Source: CAZMFZ01 sp964565665
GTDB lineage: Bacteria; Bacteroidota; Bacteroidia; Cytophagales; UBA9547
DNA length: 42,777 nt
Direction: 5' to 3'
Assembly (NCBI GenBank): GCA_964565665.1
Contig: CAZMFZ010000013.1
Coordinates: forward strand, 1 to 42,777
Shown: in pieces, positions 7,337 through 15,901 of the stretch
Layout of the letters: the number at the start of each line of letters is the position of its first letter
Numbering within the stretch: position 1 is the first letter of the stretch
The notes under the pieces: model-generated
Database searches by the model: none
Told to the model about the DNA's origin: nothing
The model's input: the letters and a program-made list of their open reading frames with translations, nothing else
Made by a program: the position numbers and the translations under genes

Positions 7337-9817
7337 TCAAAAATTAAAATATTCATCATCATTTACTTCGGCAGGCTTTTGCTTCTCAATTTGTTTTTTC
7401 TGGTAGTCTTTATTAAATAATTCTTTTATTTCTTGTTTTTCTTCTTGCCACCTTTCTTTTATTTTTTGCTTCACTGCCGATTTATCGTACAAAATTTTGA
7501 AATTATCGGGCGTTCCTTTTATGATAAGATACAAATAAAATCCAGTAAATAAATTACCTTCTATGGCTTGCTCTTCTTCCAAATTATTCTTTTTCTTATA
7601 ATTTTTTAGCGGTATTTTAAAACGATATTCAAACTCGTTGTTGAAACCGTGCGATCCCATCACCGACATTTTATTGATATTAGAGGTGATTTCCATTTCT
7701 GGGATGTATACTATTTGCTTAGCAATCTGAATCGTATTTTTAAATTCTGAAAACCTAATATTTGCCAAGGCATCCTCATCTACGAATTTTGCCAAGTTTT
7801 TCATAGGTGTAAAATTAAGCAATTGTCCGTTTTTGATTGTAGTATTAGCCTCTGCCACTATCGATTTGGGTACAATATTGAGGTATTTGTCAAATACAAA
7901 TATTGCTTTTACAGCTGTACTAATTTCGCCCTTTAGGTTTTTATAAGTAATAAAATCTTGGCCAAAATTGTTTGTCATGTAGCAAATACTGTCGATACGC
8001 ATTTTGTCGAGCTTAAATTTTATGTCTGATGCGAAAGTGGTGTCTTTTTGCTGCAACACTACTCCATCAAGTGTTAACTTGCCGTTAGCAATGTCCATAA
8101 TTGTATTTTTGGCTTCAAGTTTTTGATTTTGAAGTGTAAAATTGCCTTCTACATTTTGAGGTTTAAATTTCTGAAATGCCAAACTCTTTATCTTGGCTGA
8201 AATATCGAAGCCCAATTTATCTGAAATTTGAAATTTGTATTTCGCATTGTTTGTGTTGATAGTAGTAGAAAATAGCTCATCTAAATTCAAGTGTCTCGAT
8301 TCTATATTTGCAATTATTTTTATTGATTCATCTTTATATAGAAAATAGGGAATTAGGTTGCCAAGCGATCCACTGCCTTTTATATCCGATCTGCCAACTT
8401 CTGTTGAAAAAGAATTTGCGTGAAGGTCCGTTTTGGTAAATTTAAAATCTGCATTTAACTTATTGATTTTCAGATGATAAGCTTTAAATTTTACAGCAAT
8501 ATCTTTGAGTTTTATATCACCAATAGTATGCAATTCACTATATCTGTTGGCTTTAACATCTGCTAATTTGCCTTTAAAATCAATATCAAAATTAATTTCT
8601 CCCGAAACGTTTTCAATATTATCATTTGGGAATATTTTGAAATAATAACCAGCATCAATGCTCGATTTTGCTCGAAAGGCAATATAGGGGTCGTAAAAAC
8701 CACGCAGGTAAAAATCGGCATCGAAAGGCTTTCCCTTCATAGTGGCGGTAATATTTTCCAACCTAAAAACACCAGTTTTTTCGACTATGTCTTCATTATC
8801 AAACACACCTTTGAAACTCACATTCTCAATTTCTTCTTTATATTCTGGATGAAAAAACGAAGCATCATTGCAGCCAAAATCTATTTTAATATGAGTTTTT
8901 GTTGTTCTTGAAATCTCACCTTTTATTATTCCATTAAAATATACTTTGCCTTTGCTTTTATAGGCAGTGAGGTGCTCTGAAATTTTGCCTGGTAAAAATG
9001 ATATGATGGTTTGAAGGTCGCTGTTTTGCTCTGAAAATTTGAAATCTACAAATGCCTTTTTTCCATCTTTATAAATTCCTTCTACTTTAAAATTGGCATT
9101 GAGCACATTTAGATTAGAAGTGAGCACTTTATACGTTTTTGATTTTGAAGAATAAATAATTTTACTTTTAATATTTGCTGGTTGATTTTTGAAAAATGAC
9201 CAATCACTTAGCTTAATTTCTTGTGTTTTCAAATTGCCCACTACGGCTATCTCCCAATCTTCATCAATAAGTTGAAAATTAGCTTTAGCATCCAAAAATT
9301 GAGCACCAAATAGGTTTTTTAGTGGTTTGTCGTTGAAAATGATAGTTACATTTTCCAGCCTTAGGCCTTTCAAATCAAATTCAATCTTTGCCAGTTGGCT
9401 TGTGTCGGTCGATTTTTTTATAATAGAGAAATTGTTGGTTCCATTTTTAAGTACATGAAAATTCAGCTTTGCATCTTTCAAATACAGGTTTTTTATTTTG
9501 TATTTCTGTTTTAATAAATCCCAAATCGAGAATGAAAAATACAGTCGTTCAGCAGTTGCAAAGGCTTTTTTACTGTTAGGAATAGATTCTACAATCTTTA
9601 CGCCTTTAAATTCTATAGCAAATTCGGGAAATGTATGTATAAAATCAAGGGCTATTTTATCTACATATATTTCAGTAGCAATGCTTTTATTTGCCTCCGT
9701 TACAAATAGTTGTATCAATTGATTACGCATCAAATAGGCTGTAGTACCAATTCCTATTAGCGATAAAAGAATGAACACAATGATTACACCTGCAATTCTT
9801 AAAATTCTTTTGAGCAT
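7337..9817 (-). CDS. AsmA-like envelope protein
   Basis: An 826-residue protein with an N-terminal transmembrane segment (residues about 6-28, ILRIAGVIIVFILLSLIGIG) followed by a long, mostly beta-structured periplasmic part. The start resembles AsmA-family proteins: membrane anchor, then conserved IYVDKIALDFIHTFPEF and GVKIVESI. AsmA-like proteins form long grooves linking inner and outer membrane and are implicated in lipid transport. The C-terminal 40 residues are rich in K, E and Q. It lies 73 bases upstream of murE on the same strand and may be cotranscribed. The function in this organism is inferred from family only. Confidence 0.75.
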   Translation of the reverse strand: MLKRILRIAGVIIVFILLSLIGIGTTAYLMRNQLIQLFVTEANKSIATEIYVDKIALDFIHTFPEFAIEFKGVKIVESIPNSKKAFATAERLYFSFSIWDLLKQKYKIKNLYLKDAKLNFHVLKNGTNNFSIIKKSTDTSQLAKIEFDLKGLRLENVTIIFNDKPLKNLFGAQFLDAKANFQLIDEDWEIAVVGNLKTQEIKLSDWSFFKNQPANIKSKIIYSSKSKTYKVLTSNLNVLNANFKVEGIYKDGKKAFVDFKFSEQNSDLQTIISFLPGKISEHLTAYKSKGKVYFNGIIKGEISRTTKTHIKIDFGCNDASFFHPEYKEEIENVSFKGVFDNEDIVEKTGVFRLENITATMKGKPFDADFYLRGFYDPYIAFRAKSSIDAGYYFKIFPNDNIENVSGEINFDIDFKGKLADVKANRYSELHTIGDIKLKDIAVKFKAYHLKINKLNADFKFTKTDLHANSFSTEVGRSDIKGSGSLGNLIPYFLYKDESIKIIANIESRHLNLDELFSTTINTNNAKYKFQISDKLGFDISAKIKSLAFQKFKPQNVEGNFTLQNQKLEAKNTIMDIANGKLTLDGVVLQQKDTTFASDIKFKLDKMRIDSICYMTNNFGQDFITYKNLKGEISTAVKAIFVFDKYLNIVPKSIVAEANTTIKNGQLLNFTPMKNLAKFVDEDALANIRFSEFKNTIQIAKQIVYIPEMEITSNINKMSVMGSHGFNNEFEYRFKIPLKNYKKKNNLEEEQAIEGNLFTGFYLYLIIKGTPDNFKILYDKSAVKQKIKERWQEEKQEIKELFNKDYQKKQIEKQKPAEVNDDEYFNF

Positions 9818-9843
9818 TATAACTTAAATGTGAATATAAAATT

Positions 9844-9934
9844 CAATGTCATTAACTTAAGCAATGTTCTATAAACCTCATCCCTTGCCCTTCTGCTTTA
9901 TAGAAGGGATTGTGGTCTTAAGTTCATGACATTG
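9844..9934. repeat. 91-bp inverted-repeat element with inner hairpin
   Basis: The 18-base arms CAATGTCATTAACTTAAG (9844-9861) and CTTAAGTTCATGACATTG (9917-9934) are complementary with one mismatch. Inside, CCCTTCT (9888-9894) pairs with AGAAGGG (9902-9908). It has no coding capacity. The architecture suggests a small palindromic mobile or interspersed element, or a folded transcript at the end of an upstream unit. Other copies cannot be seen in this window. Confidence 0.65.
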
Positions 9935-9967
9935 ATGTAAAATTATTAATAAATCGTGAGTTTTAAA

Positions 9968-9998
9968 TTTGGATTAATGAATTTTCACTATACCTTTG
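9968..9998 (+). promoter_or_regulatory. Bacteroidota-type promoter of the tRNA-Val locus
   Basis: TTTG at 9968-9971 and TACCTTTG at 9991-9998 are separated by exactly 19 bases, an ideal match to the Bacteroidota vegetative promoter (TTTG, 19 bases, TAnnTTTG). It lies 16 bases before the acceptor stem of the first, broken tRNA copy and 119 bases before the intact tRNA-Val. Confidence 0.75.
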
Positions 9999-10013
9999 CA
10001 ATCCCAAAATTAC

Positions 10014-10105
10014 GGGAGCATTACTTGTTCCGATTTGTATCGGAAGCTCAGCTGGTTCAGAGCATCCCATCTTAAATCGGGAGGATTCGCAGTTCGAGTA
10101 AGTGC
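10014..10105 (+). pseudogene. Broken tRNA-Val-like copy carrying a palindromic insert
   Basis: It starts with the tRNA-Val acceptor strand GGGAGCAT, is interrupted by 23 foreign bases (10022-10044), then resumes with the D-arm AGCTCAGCTGGTTCAGAGCA. The following anticodon-arm region (CCCATCTTAAATCGGGAGG) differs from tRNA-Val and pairs imperfectly. A T-loop-like GTTCGAG remains, but no 3' acceptor strand follows. It cannot fold as a tRNA. It is the copy nearest to the promoter, so it may mark the original gene position. Confidence 0.75.
10022..10044 (+). repeat. Palindromic insert TTCCGAT-TTGT-ATCGGA in tRNA copy 1
   Basis: The 23-base insert contains TCCGAT and ATCGGA arms. It sits exactly between the tRNA acceptor strand and the D-stem. 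A related sequence (ACTTGTCCCGATACTTCGGG read on the other strand) interrupts the third tRNA copy at 13875-13898. CCCGATA..TCGGG palindromes are common interspersed sequences in Bacteroidota (recollection). Confidence 0.65.
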
Positions 10106-10116
10106 AATTTAATAAT

Positions 10117-10191
10117 GGGAGCATAGCTCAGCTGGTTCAGAGCATCTGCCTTACAAGCAGAGGGTCCGCGGTTCGAACCCGTGTGCTCCCA
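10117..10191 (+). tRNA. tRNA-Val (anticodon TAC)
   Basis: A complete cloverleaf: acceptor GGGAGCA/TGCTCCC, D-stem GCTC/GAGC, anticodon stem TCTGC/GCAGA with loop CTTACAA, T-stem CGCGG/CCGTG with loop TTCGAAC, and discriminator A at 10191. The anticodon TAC lies at 10152-10154 and reads valine codons GTN. CCA is not encoded. It lies downstream of a broken copy and is followed by a hairpin terminator. Confidence 0.97.
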
Positions 10192-10195
10192 CTTA

Positions 10196-10228
10196 AATCC
10201 TCATCATATTCAATGGTGAGGATTTTTT
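10196..10228 (+). terminator. Rho-independent terminator after tRNA-Val
   Basis: AATCCTCA (10196-10203) pairs with TGAGGATT (10217-10224), followed by a run of T. A decayed copy of the same hairpin follows the third tRNA copy at about 13911-13933, so the duplication included the tRNA's downstream flank. Confidence 0.75.
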
Positions 10229-10522
10229 AATTATGTACAAAGTTTATAATCTCTATTCGGAATGGCTTTAGACGTAACATTTCAGTAATGGTTTGTAGTA
10301 AAATTAACTGTGAAAACGAAGCTCGGAAACCACCAACAGAATGGAACTAATAAGGATTAACTAGTAAATTTTTTGTCAGGACAAGACACTATATTAAAAT
10401 AAAGCTACGTAACTTTTTTTCTAAGTTCAGCATCTTTTAAACTTCCGAATTTTAGATTCTGGATAGTAAATTACTGCGATTGAGAAACTTTATTCTAAAT
10501 AAAACCCAAAAAAATGTCTTTT
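10229..10522. other. Non-coding stretch, nothing recognised
   Basis: About 290 AT-rich bases between the tRNA terminator and the end of the leucine-rich-repeat gene. I see no open frame with family resemblance, no RNA fold and no clear repeat. Confidence 0.5.
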
Positions 10523-11728
10523 TTACCATCCTATTTTTACACCAAAGCCTTCTGGATTGAAGTTGTTTATAGGGGCATTATGAGGGGGAAATGCTCTGTT
10601 ATTAATTCCTTTAAATAAATGAATTATGTTATTTTGATGTTCCTGAGGTAACACCTCCATAAAATTGATATTCTGTTTAAAGTCTGAATATGTTCTATTG
10701 TCAAATGTGTAGTCGTATTGCCCTACTTGAATTAACTTTAGTCGCGGCAATTTCTTCACTAGTTCAGCCGTCTGATTAAAATCCAAATAATTATCTTGAC
10801 TAAGATCTAAAGTCTCGAGGCTTTCAAGTACAATAAAGCTTGGAGGTAATGCTGCAAAGTCATTACCACTTAAGTCTAAATTCTTTAAGTTTTTAAGTTT
10901 CAAAATACCTTTTGGGAAAGTAGAAAGATGATCATTTCTCAAACTTAAAGATGTGATATTTTTTAATAGAGAAATTTCGGCAGGAATGGAATCTAAATGG
11001 CTGTTTGATATTGTCAACGCGTTTAAATTTGGTTCTTTAGAAAGAAGCAAAAAAGCCTTTTTGAAATTGAATTCGGGAGAGATACTTAAATTAATGTACT
11101 CAATTTCTTTATTCTTTAGAAATTCTTTATCTATGCTTGAGATGGAGTTTCCTTCCAAATCAAGGTTTTTTAAATGTACAATTTTGCTTATTCCTGAGGG
11201 AATTTTGCTCATTCCACTGTATCGTAAACTTAGATATTCAATACTTTTGTTTAACCCAATGTCCTTTGGAAACGTAGAACTTGGCAAGCTATCTAGGTGA
11301 AGCCGCTTTAAATGGGTGATTTTGTTAATGATAGCAAATGCCTGATTCAAGTCTAAGTACTTTTCGTTGTTAAGATAAAGTTCTTCTAAATTCGGAATTT
11401 TAGAGATGATTTCAGGCAATGTTTTAAAACTATTAGCGCCAATATCCAAGGTTTTAAGTTTTTCAAGTTTTTCTATACCCTTTGGCAATTCAATTAAATT
11501 ATCATGTGAAAGTATGAGCGTCTGTAAGTTAGAAAACACAGCTATATCGACACTATCTAGAGCAATACTTTTATGGCTTAGATTTAGTAAAATAACACTT
11601 TTAGGTGAAGATTTGGCGATACCCAAATCGTAATACGCCCCGTTTTCATTTGGAATTTTTTGAAATTGTGCGGTCAAAGAAAAACTTAGAAATAAATTTA
11701 TAAGACAAAGGAAAATAATTGATTTCAT
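10523..11728 (-). CDS. Secreted leucine-rich-repeat protein
   Basis: A 401-residue protein with a signal peptide (MKSIIFLCLINLFLSFSLTA). It then has about ten leucine-rich repeats of 22-24 residues, for example LQTLILSHDNLIELPKGIEK and LKNLDLSGNDFAALPPSFIV. Some repeats are of an irregular type (LYLNNEKYLDLNQAFAII). The tail is rich in N and P, with no T9SS sorting domain visible. Such proteins usually bind other proteins at the surface or in the periplasm. The gene stands alone between the tRNA-Val locus and the histidine kinase. Confidence 0.85.
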   Translation of the reverse strand: MKSIIFLCLINLFLSFSLTAQFQKIPNENGAYYDLGIAKSSPKSVILLNLSHKSIALDSVDIAVFSNLQTLILSHDNLIELPKGIEKLEKLKTLDIGANSFKTLPEIISKIPNLEELYLNNEKYLDLNQAFAIINKITHLKRLHLDSLPSSTFPKDIGLNKSIEYLSLRYSGMSKIPSGISKIVHLKNLDLEGNSISSIDKEFLKNKEIEYINLSISPEFNFKKAFLLLSKEPNLNALTISNSHLDSIPAEISLLKNITSLSLRNDHLSTFPKGILKLKNLKNLDLSGNDFAALPPSFIVLESLETLDLSQDNYLDFNQTAELVKKLPRLKLIQVGQYDYTFDNRTYSDFKQNINFMEVLPQEHQNNIIHLFKGINNRAFPPHNAPINNFNPEGFGVKIGW

Positions 11729-11999
11729 GTATTGGATTTATAAATTTATGCAAATCAGTTTTGTCAATTCATTAAGATCCAAAATCTGATGTTCTATTTT
11801 AAATATTGCTTTTATACGTTTTTAGGATTATATAGTTGTTGCTGTAAGCCAATACCTTGGTAGGGGTGGCACACTTAACACTTTAATATTCACCGTCTTT
11901 AAAGATTTACTTTTTGCAAATTTTTCTTTAAAATGGGTACTTATTCCGTGTTTTGGTTTTAATGTTACTCCAACCACTGGTTGGTTCTATAACCGAAAA

Positions 12000-13400
12000 T
12001 TATTTTGGAAGGGTAAAACTAAACACAGCACCCTTTTTAGGTTCGGCAATAGCCCAAATTTTTCCCCCGTGTTTTGCGATGATTTTTTTTACGATGGATA
12101 ATCCAACACCAGTGCCTTCAAATTCGTCCGATCGATGCATTCTTTCAAATACCTTAAACATTTGTTGTGCTTTCGACATGTCAAAACCATCACCATTATC
12201 TTCAATCCAAAATACATATTCATTTTTTTGACTTTCGTAATTAATCGTGATTTCTGGTGAATCAACCTTTGATGAGTATTTAAAAGCATTGGATATTAAA
12301 TTTTCCCATACTTGATTCAATAATCCTTTATCACCTTTGACTATCGGAAGCGTGATGATGTTAATTTTGTACATGATTTTGTATAATGATTGCTGGCGTT
12401 GAATGATTTCATTAACCATTTCATTAAAATTAATTTCAGACTTAACTAATTCTGCCTTCCCTAATCTGCTGAAATTTAACAAGTCTGATATCAATAATTT
12501 CATTTTGTTGGCCGAAATTTTGATTTTTTCCAAATATAATTTGCCTTCATCACTTACTGAATTGCCATCTTTCATCAAAAACAAATCAACAAGTACCGAT
12601 TGTTGATTTGCTGGTGAACGCAAATCGTGCGACACAGTTGAGGAAAAAGATTCAAGACCTGCATTCAGTGAAACTAACTCTTTATTTGAAACATCTAAGG
12701 CCTCTACAGTAGAGGTCAACTCTTCATTCATTCTATATAAATTATTCTGCAACCTCTGTCGATCATTCACATCAAGAATTAATATAACTGCACCACCTAG
12801 AAGCAGAATTGCGAGAATTACTGCAAGTATAGGAACAAGTTTGATTAGGTTTTTGGAGTAATCTGCCTCTTTGGTGGTTAATTTCTGTAAGTGTTTTTCT
12901 TCTTGAGATTCCATAAATTTGATTTTGTCTGAAATATGGTTTAGACTTTCTCTTCGTATATAAGAGTCGATATTATTAAGTAACGAATGAGCCTCATTAT
13001 TACGTTTTAAGTCAATTATTTTCTTTTGTTCCGCAATTCTATTGAATAGTATGGGCTTGATATTGTCAAACAGTTCTGCTTGTTCAGCTTCTACTGAATC
13101 GGCATGAATAGTCTTCTCAAAAGTCTTAATTTGGTTTTCCAGCTGAAATTGATACTGATTGTAAGAACTCAAATAATGATCATTGCCTGTAATCACATAA
13201 TCTCTTTGAGCCGTTTCAGTATCCTTCAGTAGCAAATGCATGGCTTCTAGATTTTTAGAAATACGCAATGAACTTTCGGTTCTGAAATGAGAATCGAGTA
13301 ATTGCTCTAAAGTGAGGTAATATTGATAAGAAAGTATTGCCAAGGCAATGATCATCAACACAGAACCAATGGCAATCTTTAATTGGAGATTAAATTTCAT
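12000..13400 (-). CDS. CHASE3-domain sensor histidine kinase
   Basis: A 466-residue membrane sensor: first transmembrane segment at about 8-27, a helical CHASE3-like sensing domain at about 35-183 (contains KDTETAQRDYVITGN), second transmembrane segment at about 184-209, a coiled coil, then HisKA with SFSSTVSHDLRSP (phosphorylated His258) and an HATPase domain with NLISNAFKYS, IEDNGDGFD and GTGVGLSIVKKIIAKHGG. The catalytic motifs are complete, so it should be active. No response regulator is adjacent; a single-domain receiver lies 20 kb away at 33562-33957. The ligand is unknown. Confidence 0.92.
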   Translation of the reverse strand: MKFNLQLKIAIGSVLMIIALAILSYQYYLTLEQLLDSHFRTESSLRISKNLEAMHLLLKDTETAQRDYVITGNDHYLSSYNQYQFQLENQIKTFEKTIHADSVEAEQAELFDNIKPILFNRIAEQKKIIDLKRNNEAHSLLNNIDSYIRRESLNHISDKIKFMESQEEKHLQKLTTKEADYSKNLIKLVPILAVILAILLLGGAVILILDVNDRQRLQNNLYRMNEELTSTVEALDVSNKELVSLNAGLESFSSTVSHDLRSPANQQSVLVDLFLMKDGNSVSDEGKLYLEKIKISANKMKLLISDLLNFSRLGKAELVKSEINFNEMVNEIIQRQQSLYKIMYKINIITLPIVKGDKGLLNQVWENLISNAFKYSSKVDSPEITINYESQKNEYVFWIEDNGDGFDMSKAQQMFKVFERMHRSDEFEGTGVGLSIVKKIIAKHGGKIWAIAEPKKGAVFSFTLPK

Positions 13401-13815
13401 ATAAGTTCTAGCTATTACTATTACGATTTTATTGGCAATTAGTTAATTAAATTATGCCGCTGCTATTGTCGACAAAATATTAGGTTATGGCAAGTTGGAA
13501 GCAAAAAAGCCAGCATAAAATTTTACAAATATAATGTTCAGTATTTTGTAATAATTGTCTAGCTTCATGAACGCAGCTACGAAGACGGAATACCTAAAAG
13601 GCATCCTATACGATCGCGAAAATGGAGATTTCCCATGGTGTGTGGAGTTTAATTCCGACACTATTGGGGAACGAATAAAAAAACACAACTCTAATCACAA
13701 AGGGTTTACTGGAGGCAAAGGTGATTGGGTGCTTAAGTTTATTCAAAACTTTACCGAAAAATCAGAGGCAATTACCAGAGAATAAGGAAATAAAGAGTTG
13801 GAAAAGCTCAAAAGA

Positions 13816-13906
13816 ATAGCTCAGCTGGTTCAGAGCATCTGCCTTACAAGCAGAGGGTCCGCGGTTCGAACCCGCCCCGAAGTATCGGGACAAGTAAATG
13901 CTCCCA
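13816..13906 (+). pseudogene. Third tRNA-Val copy, interrupted in the acceptor stem
   Basis: From the D-arm to the T-loop (ATAGCTCAGCTGG to GTTCGAACCCG) the sequence matches the intact tRNA-Val at 10117. The 5' acceptor strand is missing, being replaced by GIY-YIG coding sequence. A 24-base palindromic insert (13875-13898) separates the T-stem from the 3' acceptor strand TGCTCCCA. The downstream 40 bases also match the flank of the intact tRNA. It cannot yield a tRNA. Confidence 0.85.
13875..13898 (+). repeat. Palindromic insert CCCGAAGTATCGGG in tRNA copy 3
   Basis: It contains CCCGA/TCGGG arms followed by ACAAGTAAA. Read on the minus strand together with the acceptor it gives GGGAGCATTTACTTGTCCCG, almost the same as the start of tRNA copy 1 on the plus strand. 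The two inserts are therefore inverted relative to each other and lie on opposite sides of the acceptor stem. Confidence 0.65.
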
Positions 13907-14037
13907 CTTAAATCCTGATCATATTCAATGGTGAGGATGTTTAATTATCCAAATAATAATCAACATCAAAAGTTGACTGCTATTATGAAGACTATTTTTT
14001 TGCAAAGACGTTATATTTACGTTTCAATTTGCTACTC

Positions 14038-15900
14038 ATGTCTGATATTATTAAACTTCTACCCGAATCGCTAGCCAATCAAATTGCTGCCGGTGAAGTG
14101 GTGCAACGCCCGTCATCTGTAGTGAAAGAATTGCTGGAAAATGCCATAGATGCTGGTGCTACTGAGGTTATTCTTAACATAAAAGAAGCAGGGAAATCGC
14201 AAATTCAGGTAATCGACAATGGCAAAGGCATGTCAGAAACCGATGCTCGCATGAGCTTCGAGCGCCATGCCACTTCCAAAATTTCGAATACAGAAGATTT
14301 ATTCAACATCACCACCATGGGTTTCCGTGGCGAAGCTTTGGCATCAATAGCAGCGGTAACTCAAGTAGAATTGAAAACCAAAACCGCAGATGATGAACTC
14401 GCTACATTTATTTGTATAGAAGGCTCGCAAATAAAAGAACACACCTTGATTTCGAGTGCGAAAGGCACTTCTATGTCGGTTAAAAACTTATTCTATAATG
14501 TTCCTGCCAGACGAAATTTTCTGAAATCCAATTCGGTTGAATTTAACCATATTCAAGATGAATTTATAAGAATAGCCTTAGCAAACCCAAGTGTAGCATT
14601 CTCGTTTTATCACAATAATGAAGATGTATTTATACTCAACAGTTCGAAATTAGCCAATAGAATATTTGCATTATTGGGCAATCAATTAAAAACCAAACTG
14701 GCTCCTTGTAAAGAAGAAACAGCTTTGATGCAAGTGCAAGGCTATATTGGTAAACCTGAAACAGCTAAAAAAAGACGTGGAGACCAATATTTTTTCGTGA
14801 ACGACCGATTTATAAAAAATGCCTATTTACACCATGCCGTTTGCGATGCATTTCAAGATATAATTCCTTCCGATAATCACCCATTTTATACACTTTTTCT
14901 TTATATCAACCCTATTCACATAGATATAAATGTACACCCTACCAAAACTGAGATTAAATTTGATGATGAAAAAACAATATACTTTATCGTAAATTCTGCA
15001 GTGAGAAAAGCGATTTCAAATTTCAATCTCACCAATGGAATGGACTTTTCTGAAAGTATAAACAATAATATTTTTGCAAATTTTACACAAGAAAAAAATT
15101 CATTCGGAAATGAAATAAACGCGCGTTTAAAATCAAATAAAAATCATGAATCGATCTATACACAAAGATTTTCATCTAAAGCTAACCAAGAGAATTGGCA
15201 ATCGCTTTATAAAGATTTGAAAACCGAAACGGCAAATCGGCCAAGAGAAATTGAAGAAAATTTGAATTTAAGATTTGAAAGTGCTGTAAATATTGAAAGT
15301 ACCGAGTTAAAAAATTTGATTATAAATGATACACCAGAAGCAATAATTTTTCAAATTCACAATAGCTACATAATAATACAAGTGCGTTCGGGAATGTTGA
15401 TTATCGACCAACAGGCTGCTCACGAACGTGTTATGTACGACAAATTCAGCCATACACTTGAGAAAAACTTTGGTGCTTCACAGCAATTTCTCTTTCCGCT
15501 ATCGCTCGAATTAAGCACTGCAGATTTTGATTTGGTTACCGAATTGGATCAACAAATACACGCTCTTGGATTTTCCTTTAGCATATTTGGAAAAAATACA
15601 ATCGTAATAAATGGCATACCATCAGAAGTGCGTGCTGGAAATGAGATATCCTTATTTGAAGGCTTCTTGGCTCAGTACAAGCAATATAAATCAGAGATGA
15701 AACTTTCAGTAAATGAAAGTCTTGCAAGGTCAATTGCAAAAAAATCGGCTATAAAAAAGGGTACAAAATTAACTAAAGAAGAAATGGCAGCGTTGGTTGA
15801 GCAGCTTTTGAGCAGCCAGCAGCCTTCTTTTGCACCTGACGGCAGCACTACGCTTATTTCTTATGATTTGAAGAAATTAGGAGAGTTGTTTGGTAGCTGA
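14038..15900 (+). CDS. mutL: DNA mismatch repair protein MutL
   Basis: MutL couples mismatch recognition by MutS to strand removal. I chose the ATG at 14038 (MSDIIKLLPESLANQIAAGE); a TTG nine bases upstream only adds MLL. The 620-residue product has the GHKL ATPase motifs ELLENAIDAGAT, DNGKGM and GFRGEALASI, and a C-terminal dimerisation region with DQQAAHERVMYDKF in place of the usual DQHA endonuclease motif. The zinc-site motif CPHGRP appears as FAPDGST. Whether the nicking activity persists is uncertain. It converges on nuoF with one base between the stops. Confidence 0.97.
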   Translation: MSDIIKLLPESLANQIAAGEVVQRPSSVVKELLENAIDAGATEVILNIKEAGKSQIQVIDNGKGMSETDARMSFERHATSKISNTEDLFNITTMGFRGEALASIAAVTQVELKTKTADDELATFICIEGSQIKEHTLISSAKGTSMSVKNLFYNVPARRNFLKSNSVEFNHIQDEFIRIALANPSVAFSFYHNNEDVFILNSSKLANRIFALLGNQLKTKLAPCKEETALMQVQGYIGKPETAKKRRGDQYFFVNDRFIKNAYLHHAVCDAFQDIIPSDNHPFYTLFLYINPIHIDINVHPTKTEIKFDDEKTIYFIVNSAVRKAISNFNLTNGMDFSESINNNIFANFTQEKNSFGNEINARLKSNKNHESIYTQRFSSKANQENWQSLYKDLKTETANRPREIEENLNLRFESAVNIESTELKNLIINDTPEAIIFQIHNSYIIIQVRSGMLIIDQQAAHERVMYDKFSHTLEKNFGASQQFLFPLSLELSTADFDLVTELDQQIHALGFSFSIFGKNTIVINGIPSEVRAGNEISLFEGFLAQYKQYKSEMKLSVNESLARSIAKKSAIKKGTKLTKEEMAALVEQLLSSQQPSFAPDGSTTLISYDLKKLGELFGS

Positions 15901-15901
15901 T

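Larger units (their letters stand above)
13555..13911 (+). pseudogene. Decayed GIY-YIG nuclease gene running into a tRNA-Val copy
   Basis: The open part (76 codons) reads CVEFNSDTIGERIKKHNSNH, KGFTGGKGDWVLKF and EKSEAITRE, which resemble the second half of small Bacteroidota GIY-YIG proteins. The GIY motif region is degenerate. After TRE a stop (13783-13785) intervenes, but a one-base shift gives NKEIKSWKSSK, the usual C-terminal motif. Back in the original frame it continues KRIAQLVQSICLTSRGSAVR through the tRNA copy to a stop at 13911. So two compensating indels separate it from an open gene whose C-terminus is encoded by tRNA sequence. Confidence 0.7.

Noticed and set aside
10014..10105. 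A second functional tRNA next to tRNA-Val
   Set aside because: The insert separates the acceptor strand from the D-stem, the anticodon stem has mismatches and no 3' acceptor strand exists, so it was called a pseudogene.
11729..11999. Possible gene between the LRR gene and the kinase
   Set aside because: The stretch is AT-rich and broken by stops in all frames. No family match or RNA fold was recognised.
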